From positions 1,984,001 to 2,048,000 of the forward strand of contig NZ_CP030047.1 in assembly GCF_015291625.1 (NCBI RefSeq): a stretch of DNA of 64,000 nucleotides, in the 5' to 3' direction. The notes under the pieces are model-generated. The model saw nothing but the letters and a program-made list of their open reading frames with translations. It was not told the DNA's origin and searched no databases. Each line of letters starts with the position of its first letter. Position 1 is the first letter of the stretch. Positions 25,020 to 35,039 of this stretch are shown one piece after another. Origin of the DNA: Bradyrhizobium sp. CCBAU 53421 (GTDB taxonomy: Bacteria; Pseudomonadota; Alphaproteobacteria; Rhizobiales; Xanthobacteraceae). The position numbers and the translations under genes were made by a program.

Positions 25020-25997
25020 TCAATTCCGCGACGGTGAAGCCGCGTCGATCGTCGCGGTGTGCTGCGCTGCCGGCGTTGCGTTCGCGGTCGCCGGCGTCGT
25101 CACAATTGCCGGTGCCGTCGCGACAATCGCCGGCTCGGTCCGGTAGCGCGGCAGCTGATCCTCGAGCGAATATCCGACGCAGAGCGCGAGGCTCGACCAC
25201 ACCGCCATGCTGAAATACAGCGACATCCAGGCGATCTCCTCGCGCCACTCGGCGATGTCGTGGGTCACGACCCAGCGCCGGCTGACATCGCGCAGGCCGT
25301 CCAGCGGATGCAGCAAGGTGCCGCCGGCGGCGAGGTTGGCGCGCCAGCGGTTCAGATACATCGGGACGTCGACGGTCATCAGGAAGGCGAGGAAGGCGGC
25401 GATGCCGAGGATCGCGACGATGAAGGCCCAGCGCACCGGGCCATGAAACTCCGGCAGCAGCCGGCACAGCGCAATCCCGACCAGGAAGAACACCACGGCC
25501 CAGATCGAGTTCTCGATCGCGTTGCAGAGATAGTGGGTGGTCAGCACCGCATACCAGGAGAAGCATTCCGCGATCACGATCAGCGGCACGATGATCCAGG
25601 CGATGGTCAGGCTGGTCTCGGCACCGGTCATGGTGCCGAGCTGATGCAGGATGATCGCCCATTGCGCGGCGAAGCAGATCTCGGCGATCGTGGCGACGGT
25701 GCGGCCCACCATGACGCTCGACAGCCAGTGGTCGAACAGGCAGATGCGCTGCACGTCGGCGCGCGGCAGCACCGAACGGAACGCGCAGCCGAACACATAG
25801 GCCGCGCACAGCAGCAGCATCAGGCCGATGCCGGTGGTGTTGCTGAAGCTGCCATTGGCCTGCTCATGGAACTGGCGGTAGAGCGCGAACCACACCGCGA
25901 TGTTGGCGGCGCTGACGAGACTCAGGAAGCCCCACCACCGGACCACTGGATTTGACCAAGCCAGCGTAACCGGCCGCGCCCGCCACTCCATGCTCAT
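25020..25997 (-). CDS. Multi-pass membrane protein of unknown function
   Basis: A 325-residue protein with about seven predicted membrane helices. Notable motifs are NIAVWFALYRQFHEQANGSFSNTTG (quoted in part) in the first loop, an FGCAFRSVLPRADVQRIC loop, and WHEEIAWM-like EWREEIAWMSLYFSM before the last helix. The C-terminal ~40 residues form a low-complexity tail rich in alanine, threonine and proline. No enzymatic motif is recognised. It could be a transporter or sensor, and no neighbour suggests a role. Confidence 0.75.
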   Translation of the reverse strand: MSMEWRARPVTLAWSNPVVRWWGFLSLVSAANIAVWFALYRQFHEQANGSFSNTTGIGLMLLLCAAYVFGCAFRSVLPRADVQRICLFDHWLSSVMVGRTVATIAEICFAAQWAIILHQLGTMTGAETSLTIAWIIVPLIVIAECFSWYAVLTTHYLCNAIENSIWAVVFFLVGIALCRLLPEFHGPVRWAFIVAILGIAAFLAFLMTVDVPMYLNRWRANLAAGGTLLHPLDGLRDVSRRWVVTHDIAEWREEIAWMSLYFSMAVWSSLALCVGYSLEDQLPRYRTEPAIVATAPAIVTTPATANATPAAQHTATIDAASPSRN

Positions 25998-26479
25998 TCA
26001 CCGCTCCGCGTGTAACCGAATTGATATTGAACTGTAGTAATTCTGTCATAGAAGCTGACGAATCACGACTAAAAAATGCGTGTGGCGCGGGGCCGGGCGG
26101 CTCCGATTGTGACAGCGTTTGTGACAGCGAGCGCGGTTTGTGACAGTGAGCGCGTGGCGCGCCGTTCGTCGTTCCGGGGCGAGCGGTACTTCCTTCGCCA
26201 TTCCGGGATGCGCCGAAGGCGCAGGCCCGGAATCCATCGGGCCGCCATGTTGCTGTTGAATGGATTCCGGGCTCGCGTGGAGCCTGTCATCGGGCCGCGC
26301 TCTGCGCGGACCCGTTGGCGTGCCCCGGAATGACGAGGGGAAGCACCGACCCTCCAGCCTTCGCGATCGTGATCGCAGCTGACGCCGGCGTCGGTAGGCA
26401 GGCTTCGCGCGATCATCTATTGAACGGCTTCCATTTTCAGGCCGAACCCGCACGGGCTGGCTTCAAGCGAAGGCGCCTT
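25998..26479. other. Intergenic region of 482 bases between a membrane protein gene and cytochrome b561
   Basis: No credible gene. Most of the centre is a palindromic repeat (26166-26336). The left end should carry the promoter of the minus-strand membrane protein gene and the right end that of the b561 gene. Confidence 0.6.
26166..26336. repeat. Large palindromic intergenic repeat (ATTCCGGGGC family)
   Basis: The outer arms are cgtcgttccggggc (26167-26180) and gccccggaatgacg (26322-26335), with one mismatch. The inner arms cccggaatccat (26226-26237) and atggattccggg (26260-26271) match perfectly. The whole can fold into a long branched hairpin. It has no coding content. Confidence 0.75.
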
Positions 26480-27040
26480 GTGACGACGGACATCACGGCC
26501 AGCTACGATCCGCTGCTCCGCCGGATTCACTGGGCGACGGCGGTGCTGTTCATCGCGGCCATGCTGATCGGGCTCTATTGCGGGCTGCAGCCGGCGGGGA
26601 CGTCGCCGCGGCGCGAGCTGCTCGAGGTGCACAAGTCACTCGGCGTCACGCTGTTCTTCCTGGCGATCCTGCGGCTGATGGTGCGGGCCGTGACCACTGC
26701 GCCGCCGGAGCCGGGGTCGTTCTCGCCGCTGGTCAGGATCGCAGCAAGGCTCAATCACTGGGCGCTCTACGCCATCCTGTTCGTGATGCCGGTGACCGGC
26801 TACATGTTCTCGTCGGCCGGCGGCTATTCGCTGCGTTATTTCTGGACCTTCAGCTGGCCGCGCCTGTTCGCCGACAACAAGGCGGTGGCGGAGGCGGGCG
26901 AGCTGGCTCACGGCCTGCTTGCGTGGTTCGTCTATGCCGTGGTCGCGCTGCATATCGCCGCGACGCTGTGGCATGTCGTGGTGAAGAAGGACGAGACGCT
27001 GGCGCGGATGTGGCCGCGCGCGAGCCGCAACACATCCTGA
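26480..27040 (+). CDS. Cytochrome b561 family protein
   Basis: A 186-residue four-helix membrane protein of the bacterial cytochrome b561 (CybB) family. Haem-ligating histidines are expected in RRIHWATA (helix 1), EVHKSLGV (helix 2) and ARLNHWALYA plus LHIAATLWHVV (helices 3 and 4). It should transfer electrons from quinol in the inner membrane, perhaps as an antioxidant oxidase. The GTG at 26480 is chosen because the reading upstream lies in a repeat. The gene stands alone. Confidence 0.85.
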   Translation: MTTDITASYDPLLRRIHWATAVLFIAAMLIGLYCGLQPAGTSPRRELLEVHKSLGVTLFFLAILRLMVRAVTTAPPEPGSFSPLVRIAARLNHWALYAILFVMPVTGYMFSSAGGYSLRYFWTFSWPRLFADNKAVAEAGELAHGLLAWFVYAVVALHIAATLWHVVVKKDETLARMWPRASRNTS

Positions 27041-27104
27041 TTCATATTTGACGCGTTTTCTTCACGCGACCCGGTGTCCACTTCGCTCGAAAACGCTCTG
27101 GCCG

Positions 27105-27578
27105 TCAGCCGCGCAGCGCGGTCTCCGGAATGGTGCGGCGAACCACCTCGCGCATCGCGAAGCTGGAGTGGATGCGGGCGACGCCCGGCATCCGCGACAG
27201 ATGCTGCTTGTGGATGCGCTCGAAGTCGGCGATGTCGCGGGCGATCACCTGCAGATGATAGTCGTCGCTGCCCGACATCAGATGGCAGGACACGACGTCG
27301 GGGCAGCGCGCGATCGCCGCCTCGAAGGCTGCGAGATAATCCTCGCTCTGCTTCTCCAGCGTGATGGTGACGACGACGGTGGTCACGAGGCCGAGCGCAC
27401 TCGGCTCGAGGTCGACGCGGTAGCCGCGGATCACGCCGATCTCCTCGAGATGGCGGATGCGCCGCGCGCAGGCGGTCGGCGACAGCCCGACCTTCTCGGC
27501 AAGCTCGATCTGGCTCGCGCGAGCATCAGTGACCAGCTCGGCAAGGATTCTGAGATCGATACGATCGAGACCGTCCAC
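27105..27578 (-). CDS. Lrp/AsnC family regulator, probable regulator of alanine dehydrogenase
   Basis: A 157-residue Lrp-type protein. The N-terminal HTH (GLDRIDLRILAELVTDARASQIELAEKVGLSPTACARRI, quoted in part) is followed by the RAM ligand-binding domain with GLVTTVVVTITLE and MSGSDDYHLQVIARD. The GTG at 27578 is preferred over an upstream ATG because GAAGGAAA precedes it and family members start here. It is divergent from alanine dehydrogenase, the classical arrangement in which Lrp/AldR responds to alanine and activates ald. Confidence 0.88.
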   Translation of the reverse strand: MDGLDRIDLRILAELVTDARASQIELAEKVGLSPTACARRIRHLEEIGVIRGYRVDLEPSALGLVTTVVVTITLEKQSEDYLAAFEAAIARCPDVVSCHLMSGSDDYHLQVIARDIADFERIHKQHLSRMPGVARIHSSFAMREVVRRTIPETALRG

Positions 27579-27724
27579 GCAGTTTTCCTTCAAGAGCTGA
27601 ATTTGAAACGAAGGATATGAGCGTATTTCGATGTGGGCAAGCCGGAATTCGCTGAGAAACGCCATGTGACGGGGAATAGCCTTGGGCGAGGCGGAAACGA
27701 ATCCAATGCTTCAAGGAGCAGACC

Positions 27725-28840
<1,116 letters not shown>

Positions 28841-28877
28841 GGCGAAATCCGGAAGGTCTAATTGCCGCGCGGCTTTA

Positions 28878-29003
28878 ACCTCCCCTTGAAAAGGGGAGGT
28901 CGCTTTGCTCGCCAGAGCAAAGCGGGTGGGGGTCTTCTCTCTCCACATAGAGCGTCGCCTGCGGCGGACCCCCATCCCGACCTTCCCCCTTTCAGGGGGA
29001 AGG
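28878..29003. repeat. Composite palindromic repeat with three perfect hairpins
   Basis: Hairpins are acctcccctt-gaa-aaggggaggt (28878-28900), cgctttgctc-gcca-gagcaaagcg (28901-28924) and ccttccccct-ttc-agggggaagg (28981-29003). Between them gggtgggggtc pairs with gacccccatccc. It lies after ald and may also act as a bidirectional transcription barrier. Confidence 0.75.
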
Positions 29004-29060
29004 AGAGGATCGACCTTTCGCGCCGATGCTTCCCCGGATTTCGCTTTCGCTCCATCCGGG

Positions 29061-29831
29061 CTACGGAGCTGCGTCTGTCAGTTCTTTCAGCCGGCTCTGC
29101 ATGACTTCGATGATGTGCGCGCGCTTTGCCGCGATGCGCTCGATCGGGCCGCCGATGCCGATCGCGAGCGGAGCGCGTCGCTTCGGCAGAGGAATCAGCA
29201 TGCCTATTGTGTTTGCGCCCGGCGTCGTGCGGCCGCCTGTCTCGGAAAAGCCGCGGCGGCGAATGCGCTCGACCTCCTCGAGAAAGGCCGATTCGCGAAC
29301 CCGCGCCGACTGAATCGGCTCCTCGGCGTTGTTGCGCCGGATAATGCCGCGAATTGTGGTGTTCGGCATCTGGCTCAGCAGCACGTGTCCGAGTGCGGTC
29401 CGAACCATCGGTCGTACCTGACCGGCTTGGGCGGTGTACTGAAGCTGGGAGCCGCCAGGGACAACGTGCAGATACTGCATCCCGGCGGCGCCGGCCTGTT
29501 GTCCAAGCATGACGGTTTCGCCGCCGGTCGCGGTCCAGAGTTCCTCCATCAGATCGGTGAGCTTTTTATCGCGGAACGGAGAACGACGGATCCAGTCACC
29601 GAGCAGATTGACCCGGTAGCTCGGGATGAAAAGCCGGCTCTTTCGCTCGTATTCAAGGTAGTTCAATTCAACGAGACAGCGAAGCAACACCGACGTGCTC
29701 GATTGGGGCATCTCCAGCGCGAAAGCTATTTCGGTCACGGAAGCCGCTCGCTTCGTTTTCCGAAAGAACTCCAGAACTGCAAACGTCCGCATGGCCGATT
29801 TGATGATGGCCGTCTTATTCGGATTCGGCAT
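29061..29831 (-). CDS. IclR family transcriptional regulator
   Basis: A 256-residue IclR-type regulator with an N-terminal winged HTH (VTEIAFALEMPQSSTSVLLRCLVEL, quoted in part) and a C-terminal effector domain (GETVMLGQQAGAAGMQYLHVV; GGRTTPGANTIGMLIPLP). It is divergent from the leuCDB-like/ABC transporter unit, with a perfect palindrome in between. IclR proteins of this position usually sense the substrate or an intermediate of the divergent catabolic operon. Confidence 0.88.
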   Translation of the reverse strand: MPNPNKTAIIKSAMRTFAVLEFFRKTKRAASVTEIAFALEMPQSSTSVLLRCLVELNYLEYERKSRLFIPSYRVNLLGDWIRRSPFRDKKLTDLMEELWTATGGETVMLGQQAGAAGMQYLHVVPGGSQLQYTAQAGQVRPMVRTALGHVLLSQMPNTTIRGIIRRNNAEEPIQSARVRESAFLEEVERIRRRGFSETGGRTTPGANTIGMLIPLPKRRAPLAIGIGGPIERIAAKRAHIIEVMQSRLKELTDAAP

Positions 29832-29866
29832 GGCTGGCTCCTCGGCGGGTCAAGTACCGCGCCTCC

Positions 29867-29880
29867 ATCACATATGTGAT
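29867..29880. promoter_or_regulatory. Perfect palindrome ATCACATATGTGAT, candidate IclR operator
   Basis: A 14-bp perfect palindrome in the 144-bp space between the divergent IclR gene and the leuC-like gene, 36 bases before the regulator's start. Its position fits autorepression together with control of the operon. Confidence 0.6.
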
Positions 29881-29975
29881 GTTAGGGCAAAACTGCTTCA
29901 CTTGACGACAACTTTGGCACAGATTGGCGCCCAACAAGACCAAGCCATGGAAACGCAGAGAGCAGGGGAAGGCGG

Positions 29976-31379
29976 ATGTCCGGCCGAAGTTTGCTCGAGA
30001 AGATCTGGGATCAGCATGTCATTGCCCGTTTGAGCGAGGACACTGATCTGCTTCATATCGACCGCCATCTGCTGCATGATCTCGGCGGCTCGCGCGGCCT
30101 GCTCGATCTCAAGAGCCGTGGTCTCAAGGTTCACAATCCCGAGCTGACATTCGCAACGCCGGATCACGCGCTGTCCACGGCGCCCGGCCGCGCCGGAACC
30201 AGCAAGATCGGATTGGAATTGCTGGCTGCGCTGCGGGTCGAGACGGCGGCGAGTGGCATCACGCTGTTCGATGTCGATCAGCCCGGCCAGGGCATCGTCC
30301 ACGTCATCGGGCCGGAGCTCGGCCTGAGCCTGCCGGGCGCGACGATCGTCTGCGGCGACAGCCACACCTGCACCCATGGCGGCTTAGGGGCGCTCGCCTT
30401 CGGCATCGGGTCGAGCGAGCTCGCCCATGTGCTGGCGACGCAGGCGTTGATCCAGAAGCGTCCGAAGACGCTGCGGGCGCGCTTCGAGGGCAAGCTGCCG
30501 CTCGGCGTCACCGCCAAGGACATGATCCTGGCGCTGATCGGGCAAATCGGTGCCGCCGGCGGCACCGGCTATGCGGTCGAATATGCCGGGAGCGCGATCC
30601 GCGAACTGCCGATCGAGGGACGGCTGACGATCTGCAACCTCTCGATCGAGCTCGGCGCCAAGATGGGCATGGTGGCGCCGGACGAGAAGACCTTCGAATT
30701 CCTGCGCGGCCGTCCCTATGCGCCGCAAGGCGAGATGTGGGATCTCGCAGTCAAGGCGTGGCGCGAATTGCCGAGCGACCCCGACGCGGTGTTCGACCGC
30801 GAGGTCGTGATCGACGTCGAGAAGATCATCCCGCAGGTGACCTGGGGCATCAGCCCCGAGCATGTCGTCGGCGTCGACGGCGTCATTCCCGATCCGAAGG
30901 CGGTCGACGATCCCGCACGTCGCGCCGCGATCGAGACCGCGCTCGAGTATATGGGTCTGCAGGGCGGTGCGCCGATCGCCGGCACGCCGGTCGATTGGGT
31001 GTTCATCGGCTCCTGCACCAACAGTCGCTTAAGCGATCTGCGCGCCGCGGCCGAGGTCGCGCGTGGCCGCAAGGTCGCTGCCGGGGTCCGCGCCTGGGTG
31101 GTGCCGGGCTCGGAGAACGTCAAGCGCGAGGCGATGGCCGAAGGGCTCGACAAGATCTTCATCGATGCCGGCTTCGAATGGCGCGAGCCGGGCTGCTCGA
31201 TGTGCCTTGCCGCCAATGGCGAGGTGGTGGCGCCGGGGCAGCGCTCGGTCTCGACCTCGAACCGCAATTTCGTCGGCCGGCAGGGGCCGCGGGCGCGGAC
31301 GCATCTGGCGAGCCCCGCGAGTGCGGCGGCCTCCGCCATCGCCGGCGCGATCGCCGATGTCAGGATGATGGGGCGCTAG
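29976..31379 (+). CDS. LeuC-type (aconitase superfamily) dehydratase large subunit, probably catabolic paralogue
   Basis: A 467-residue protein matching the large subunit of 3-isopropylmalate dehydratase: GDSHTCTHGGLGALAFGIGSSE, the [4Fe-4S] cysteine in FIGSCTNSR, and the CxxC of GCSMCLA, with the SNRNFVGRQG segment near the C-terminus. With LeuD it should isomerise a 2-hydroxyacid to its 3-hydroxy isomer through dehydration and rehydration. The ribosome site GGGGAAGGCGG precedes the ATG. No leuA is present; the operon continues into leuD, leuB-like and an ABC importer, which points to breakdown of an imported alkylmalate-like acid. The leucine-pathway role is an alternative. Confidence 0.85.
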   Translation: MSGRSLLEKIWDQHVIARLSEDTDLLHIDRHLLHDLGGSRGLLDLKSRGLKVHNPELTFATPDHALSTAPGRAGTSKIGLELLAALRVETAASGITLFDVDQPGQGIVHVIGPELGLSLPGATIVCGDSHTCTHGGLGALAFGIGSSELAHVLATQALIQKRPKTLRARFEGKLPLGVTAKDMILALIGQIGAAGGTGYAVEYAGSAIRELPIEGRLTICNLSIELGAKMGMVAPDEKTFEFLRGRPYAPQGEMWDLAVKAWRELPSDPDAVFDREVVIDVEKIIPQVTWGISPEHVVGVDGVIPDPKAVDDPARRAAIETALEYMGLQGGAPIAGTPVDWVFIGSCTNSRLSDLRAAAEVARGRKVAAGVRAWVVPGSENVKREAMAEGLDKIFIDAGFEWREPGCSMCLAANGEVVAPGQRSVSTSNRNFVGRQGPRARTHLASPASAAASAIAGAIADVRMMGR

Positions 31380-31382
31380 ACG

Positions 31383-32018
31383 ATGCCAAAACCATTCGAC
31401 AAGCTCACCGCGACCGCCGCGCCGATCATGCGCGCCAATATCGATACCGACGTGATCATCCGGATCGAGCGTCTGGTCGGCAATTCGATCCGCGGCACGC
31501 TCGGCAAATGGGCATTCGGCTCGCTGCGCTATCTGCCCGACGGCTCGGAGAATCCGGATTTCATCCTCAACCGCGAGCCGTATCGCGAGGCGGAGATTTT
31601 GGTGACCGGACCGAATTTCGGCTGCGGCTCCTCGCGCGAGGGCGCGGTATGGTCGCTGCAGGAGCGCGGCATCCGCGCCGTCATCGGCTCCGGTTTCGGC
31701 GACATCTTCTTTGCTAACTGCTTCCAGAACGGCATTCTGCCCGTCATCGTCGACAAGGCGGTGGTCGATCAGCTCGCCGCCGACATCGAGGCGACCCAGG
31801 GCGCTGGCAAGGTCTCGATCGACCTCGAGGCCCAGACCATCGTCTCGCCGTCGGGCGCGCGGCATTCCTTCGAGATCGACCCGCGACGGCGCGAAGGGCT
31901 ATTGAAGGGGCTCGACGAGGTGGCGCTGACGCTGCGGCGCGACGACGAGATCCTCGCTTTCCAGGCTTCCGACCGCGCGGCGCGGCCCTGGATCCATTCG
32001 ACAAGGATATCAGCATGA
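31383..32018 (+). CDS. LeuD-type dehydratase small subunit
   Basis: A 211-residue swivelling-domain subunit that begins with the expected KLTATAAPIMRANIDTD and carries NFGCGSSREGAVWSL and GFGDIFFANCFQNGILPV. Canonical bacterial LeuD reads GSSREHAPWAL here; the histidine is replaced by glycine and APWAL by AVWSL. This loop contacts the substrate side chain in the family, so specificity may differ. The gene begins 3 bases after leuC-like and overlaps leuB-like by 4 bases (ATGA). Confidence 0.85.
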   Translation: MPKPFDKLTATAAPIMRANIDTDVIIRIERLVGNSIRGTLGKWAFGSLRYLPDGSENPDFILNREPYREAEILVTGPNFGCGSSREGAVWSLQERGIRAVIGSGFGDIFFANCFQNGILPVIVDKAVVDQLAADIEATQGAGKVSIDLEAQTIVSPSGARHSFEIDPRRREGLLKGLDEVALTLRRDDEILAFQASDRAARPWIHSTRISA

Positions 32019-33148
32019 GCACGCAATCCAACATGGTCAAGGTTGCCGTCGTCGGCGGCGAGGGCATCGGCCCCGAGGTCACCGCGCAGTCGCGCCGCGT
32101 GCTCGACTGGTTCGCGGCCAAACGCAACGTACCGATGACCTTGCGCGAGGCGCAGTACGGCCTGATCCCGTATCTGGCGACCGGCAAGGTGCTGCCCGAG
32201 GACACCGCGGAGGCGATGGACGAGGCCGACGCCATCCTGTGGGGTGCGACCGGCGGACCCGAGACCACCGAAGTGCCGGTGGCTGCGCGCAAGGCCGGCA
32301 GTCTGCTGGGGCTGCGCAGCAAATACGATCTCTACGCCAATCTGCGTCCGATCGTGGCAAGCCCGGCGCTGTCGGCCTCCGCGCCGCTCAAGTCCGAGGT
32401 GCTCGACGGCGTCGATTTCGTCATCATCCGCGAATTGACCAGCGGCATCTATTTCGGCGAGCCGCGCGGCATCGAGACGCTGCCCGATGGCCAGCGCCGC
32501 GGCTTCAACACCGAGCAATACACCACCAACCAGATCCGCCGCGTGGCGCGCTCGGCGTTCGAGTTGGCGCGGACCCGGCGCAACAAGGTCTGCTCGGTCG
32601 ACAAGGCCAACGTGCTGGAGACCAGCGTGGTCTGGCGCGAGGAGGTGATCAGGCTTCACAAGGAGGAGTTCTCCGACGTCGAACTCACCCATCTCTATGT
32701 CGACAATGCCGCGATGCAGATCGTGCGCGAGCCGCGGCAGTTCGACGTGATGGTGACCGGCAACATCTTTGGCGACATCCTGTCCGACTGCGCGGCGATG
32801 GCGTCGGGCTCGCTCGGCATGCTGCCGTCGGCCTCGCTCGGCCCGATCGATCGCTTCGGCCGGCGCAAGGCGCTGTATGAGCCGGTGCACGGCAGCGCAC
32901 CTGATATCGCGGGCAAGGGCATTGCCAATCCGCTCGGCTCGATCCTCAGCGTCGCGATGCTGCTGCGCCTGACATTGAATCGCCCCGAGGATGCCGACCT
33001 CTTGGAGAAGGCGGTGCAGACCGCTCTGGCGTCAGGCGCACGAACGGCCGACATCGCCGAGGCCGGCGCGAAAAAGCTCTCGACCACCCAGATGGGTGAT
33101 GCGGTGCTTAGCGCGCTCGACAAGATCTCGGCGAAGGAGCACGCGTGA
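32015..33148 (+). CDS. 3-isopropylmalate dehydrogenase-like decarboxylating dehydrogenase (LeuB type)
   Basis: A 377-residue member of the isocitrate/isopropylmalate dehydrogenase family with the expected catalytic parts: LRSKYDLYANLRP (arginine ligands), the tyrosine in TEQYTTN, the lysine in VDKANVLETS, metal-binding DxxxD in GDILSDCAA, and the NAD loop GSAPDIAGKGIANPLGSIL. It would oxidise and decarboxylate the isomerised hydroxyacid. The usual ITRELTGGIYFG reads IIRELTSGIYFG here. It is coupled to the preceding and following genes by 4- and 1-base overlaps. Confidence 0.87.
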   Translation: MSTQSNMVKVAVVGGEGIGPEVTAQSRRVLDWFAAKRNVPMTLREAQYGLIPYLATGKVLPEDTAEAMDEADAILWGATGGPETTEVPVAARKAGSLLGLRSKYDLYANLRPIVASPALSASAPLKSEVLDGVDFVIIRELTSGIYFGEPRGIETLPDGQRRGFNTEQYTTNQIRRVARSAFELARTRRNKVCSVDKANVLETSVVWREEVIRLHKEEFSDVELTHLYVDNAAMQIVREPRQFDVMVTGNIFGDILSDCAAMASGSLGMLPSASLGPIDRFGRRKALYEPVHGSAPDIAGKGIANPLGSILSVAMLLRLTLNRPEDADLLEKAVQTALASGARTADIAEAGAKKLSTTQMGDAVLSALDKISAKEHA

Positions 33149-34209
33149 TGGCGCACCTCACCACGCCCCACCTTACGAGGCGATCGGCACTGACGGTGAT
33201 CGCCTCGGGCGGCGCGGCGCTGGCGACCGGGCGTGGATGGGCGCAGGCGGCCACCGACCGCGTGATCTATCCGGTCGCGGTGCCGGTCTATCAGACGCAA
33301 TTCGTGGCCGACCGCATCGGCTACTTCAAGGACGCCGGGCTCGACTGCAAGCTGGTGCAGGGCGGCAGCGGCGTGAAGACCCGCGAGATCATCGCCTCGT
33401 CGCAGGGCGATATCGGGATCGGCGACGTCACTCATCCGATGCAGCTGACCAATCACGGCCGCGCGGCGCGCGTGCTGCTGCCGGTCGACACACGGTCGAA
33501 CTCGGTGATGTTCATCCTGCGCAAGGACCTCAAGGACCAGGGCATCAACTCGCTGGAGGCCTTCACGCAATGGAAGCGGCCCGATGGCCGCAAGCCGATC
33601 GTCTCGGTCTCCTCGCTCGGCGGCACCAACCATGTCTGGGCGTCCTACTACATGGAAACCATGGGGCTCGACGACAAGGTGACCTGGATCGGCACCGGCA
33701 ATGTCGACACCATGCTGGGTTCGCTGAAATCGAAGCAGGTCGATATCTTGGTCTCTTCGCTGTCGCTGCTGAACGAGGCGCAGCAGCAGGGCTGGGGCGA
33801 ATTGCTGTTCGACGGCACCGACGAGACGATCTGGAACAAGCATATCGGCGGCAAGGTGCCGGTGACCGCGCATTTCACGCTGCAGGCCACCATCGACAAG
33901 GATCCGGCCAAGATGCAGGCCTATGTCACCGCGCTGTGGCGCGCCTCGCAATGGATCAAGACCCACAAGGCGACCGAGGTTTACGACGCCATCGAGCCCT
34001 ATGTCGGCAGCACCTCGCGCGATGCCAATCTGCTCGAGATATCAGCGATCCAGAAGGTCGCGGATTACGAGGGGACGGTCGACGCGGCGAGCTTCGCGCG
34101 CGGCGAGAAGGTCTGGTTCCGCGAGATGACCGGCATCAAGCCGCTCAAGATCGCCGACGTGGTCAACTCCAACCTGATCGAAGCGGCGCGAAAGGCCTAT
34201 CCGGGTTGA
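33148..34209 (+). CDS. ABC transporter substrate-binding protein, NMT1/SsuA-TauA type
   Basis: A 353-residue periplasmic protein with a twin-arginine-like export signal (TRRSALTVIASGG ending near AWAQA-like WAQAA). The NMT1/THI5-type fold follows (FVADRIGYFKDAGLDCKLV; the GIGDVTHPMQLTNHG segment). The ATG at 33148 is preferred over the GTG at 33145 because AAGGAG sits at the right spacing; it overlaps the leuB-like stop by one base. Proteins of this type bind sulfonates, nitrate, thiamine precursors or phthalate-like acids. Here it should deliver the substrate of the leuCDB-like enzymes. Confidence 0.88.
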   Translation: MAHLTTPHLTRRSALTVIASGGAALATGRGWAQAATDRVIYPVAVPVYQTQFVADRIGYFKDAGLDCKLVQGGSGVKTREIIASSQGDIGIGDVTHPMQLTNHGRAARVLLPVDTRSNSVMFILRKDLKDQGINSLEAFTQWKRPDGRKPIVSVSSLGGTNHVWASYYMETMGLDDKVTWIGTGNVDTMLGSLKSKQVDILVSSLSLLNEAQQQGWGELLFDGTDETIWNKHIGGKVPVTAHFTLQATIDKDPAKMQAYVTALWRASQWIKTHKATEVYDAIEPYVGSTSRDANLLEISAIQKVADYEGTVDAASFARGEKVWFREMTGIKPLKIADVVNSNLIEAARKAYPG

Positions 34210-35039
34210 GCGCGCTCGAGACGAGCGCAACCGTGTCGCCGCGCGACGTGGCCGAGCGCCGCGTCGAGGTCAAGGGCCTGAGCAAGTCGTTCCAGCTCGC
34301 CAAGACCACCATCGAGGCGGTGCGCGACGTCAGCTTCGATGTGCGCCGCGGCGAGTTCGTCGCGCTGCTCGGGCCGTCCGGCTCCGGCAAGAGCACCGTG
34401 CTCAACATGATTGCCTCGCTGATCCGCCCGACCGGCGGCGAGATCCTGATCGACGGCAAGCGCGTCGTGCCCGGCAAGGCGACACCTGATGTCGGCTATG
34501 TCTTCCAGCGCGACACGCTGTTTCCGTGGCGCACCGTCGCCGACAATATCGGCTATGGGCTGGAACTATCCGGCGTGCCCGCGTCGGAGCGGAAGGAGCG
34601 CATTGCGGAATGCGTCGCGCAGGCGGGCTTGAGGGGTTTCGAGAACGCCTATCCGTCGGCGCTGTCGGGCGGCATGCGGCAGCGTGCGGCGCTGATGCGG
34701 ACTTTGATCGTCGAGCCGCAGATCCTGTTGATGGACGAGCCGTTCGGCGCGCTCGATACCCACACCAAGATCGACATGCACGAGGTGCTGCTCCGGATCT
34801 GGGAGCGCGAGCAGCAGACCGTGCTGTTCGTGACCCACGATCTCGGCGAGGCGCTGACCTTGGCCGACCGCATCATCCTGTTCTCGGCGCGGCCGGGCCG
34901 CATCAAGGACATGTTCGCGGTCGACTTCGCCCGCCCGCGCGATGCGGTGAAGGTGCGCGAGACTCCGCATTATGCCGAGCTGTTCCAGCACATCTGGCAC
35001 TCGCTCGGAGAGGAATTCGTCAAGGGCCGCAGCGCATGA
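34206..35039 (+). CDS. ABC transporter ATP-binding protein, SsuB/TauB type
   Basis: A 277-residue ATPase. Walker A is GPSGSGKST, the Q-loop is VFQRDTLFPWRTV, the signature is ALSGGMRQR, Walker B is ILLMDEPFGALD, and the switch histidine is in FVTHDLGEA. The start is given as the TTG at 34206, which overlaps the stop of the binding protein gene; a GTG at 34233 is an alternative. The C-terminal tail (SARPGRIKDMFAVDF) is usual for nitrate/taurine-type importers. Confidence 0.9.
   Translation: MSALETSATVSPRDVAERRVEVKGLSKSFQLAKTTIEAVRDVSFDVRRGEFVALLGPSGSGKSTVLNMIASLIRPTGGEILIDGKRVVPGKATPDVGYVFQRDTLFPWRTVADNIGYGLELSGVPASERKERIAECVAQAGLRGFENAYPSALSGGMRQRAALMRTLIVEPQILLMDEPFGALDTHTKIDMHEVLLRIWEREQQTVLFVTHDLGEALTLADRIILFSARPGRIKDMFAVDFARPRDAVKVRETPHYAELFQHIWHSLGEEFVKGRSA

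Noticed and set aside
29976..33148. Simple leucine biosynthesis operon
   Set aside because: No leuA, a coupled importer and an IclR regulator make catabolism more likely, although it is not excluded.
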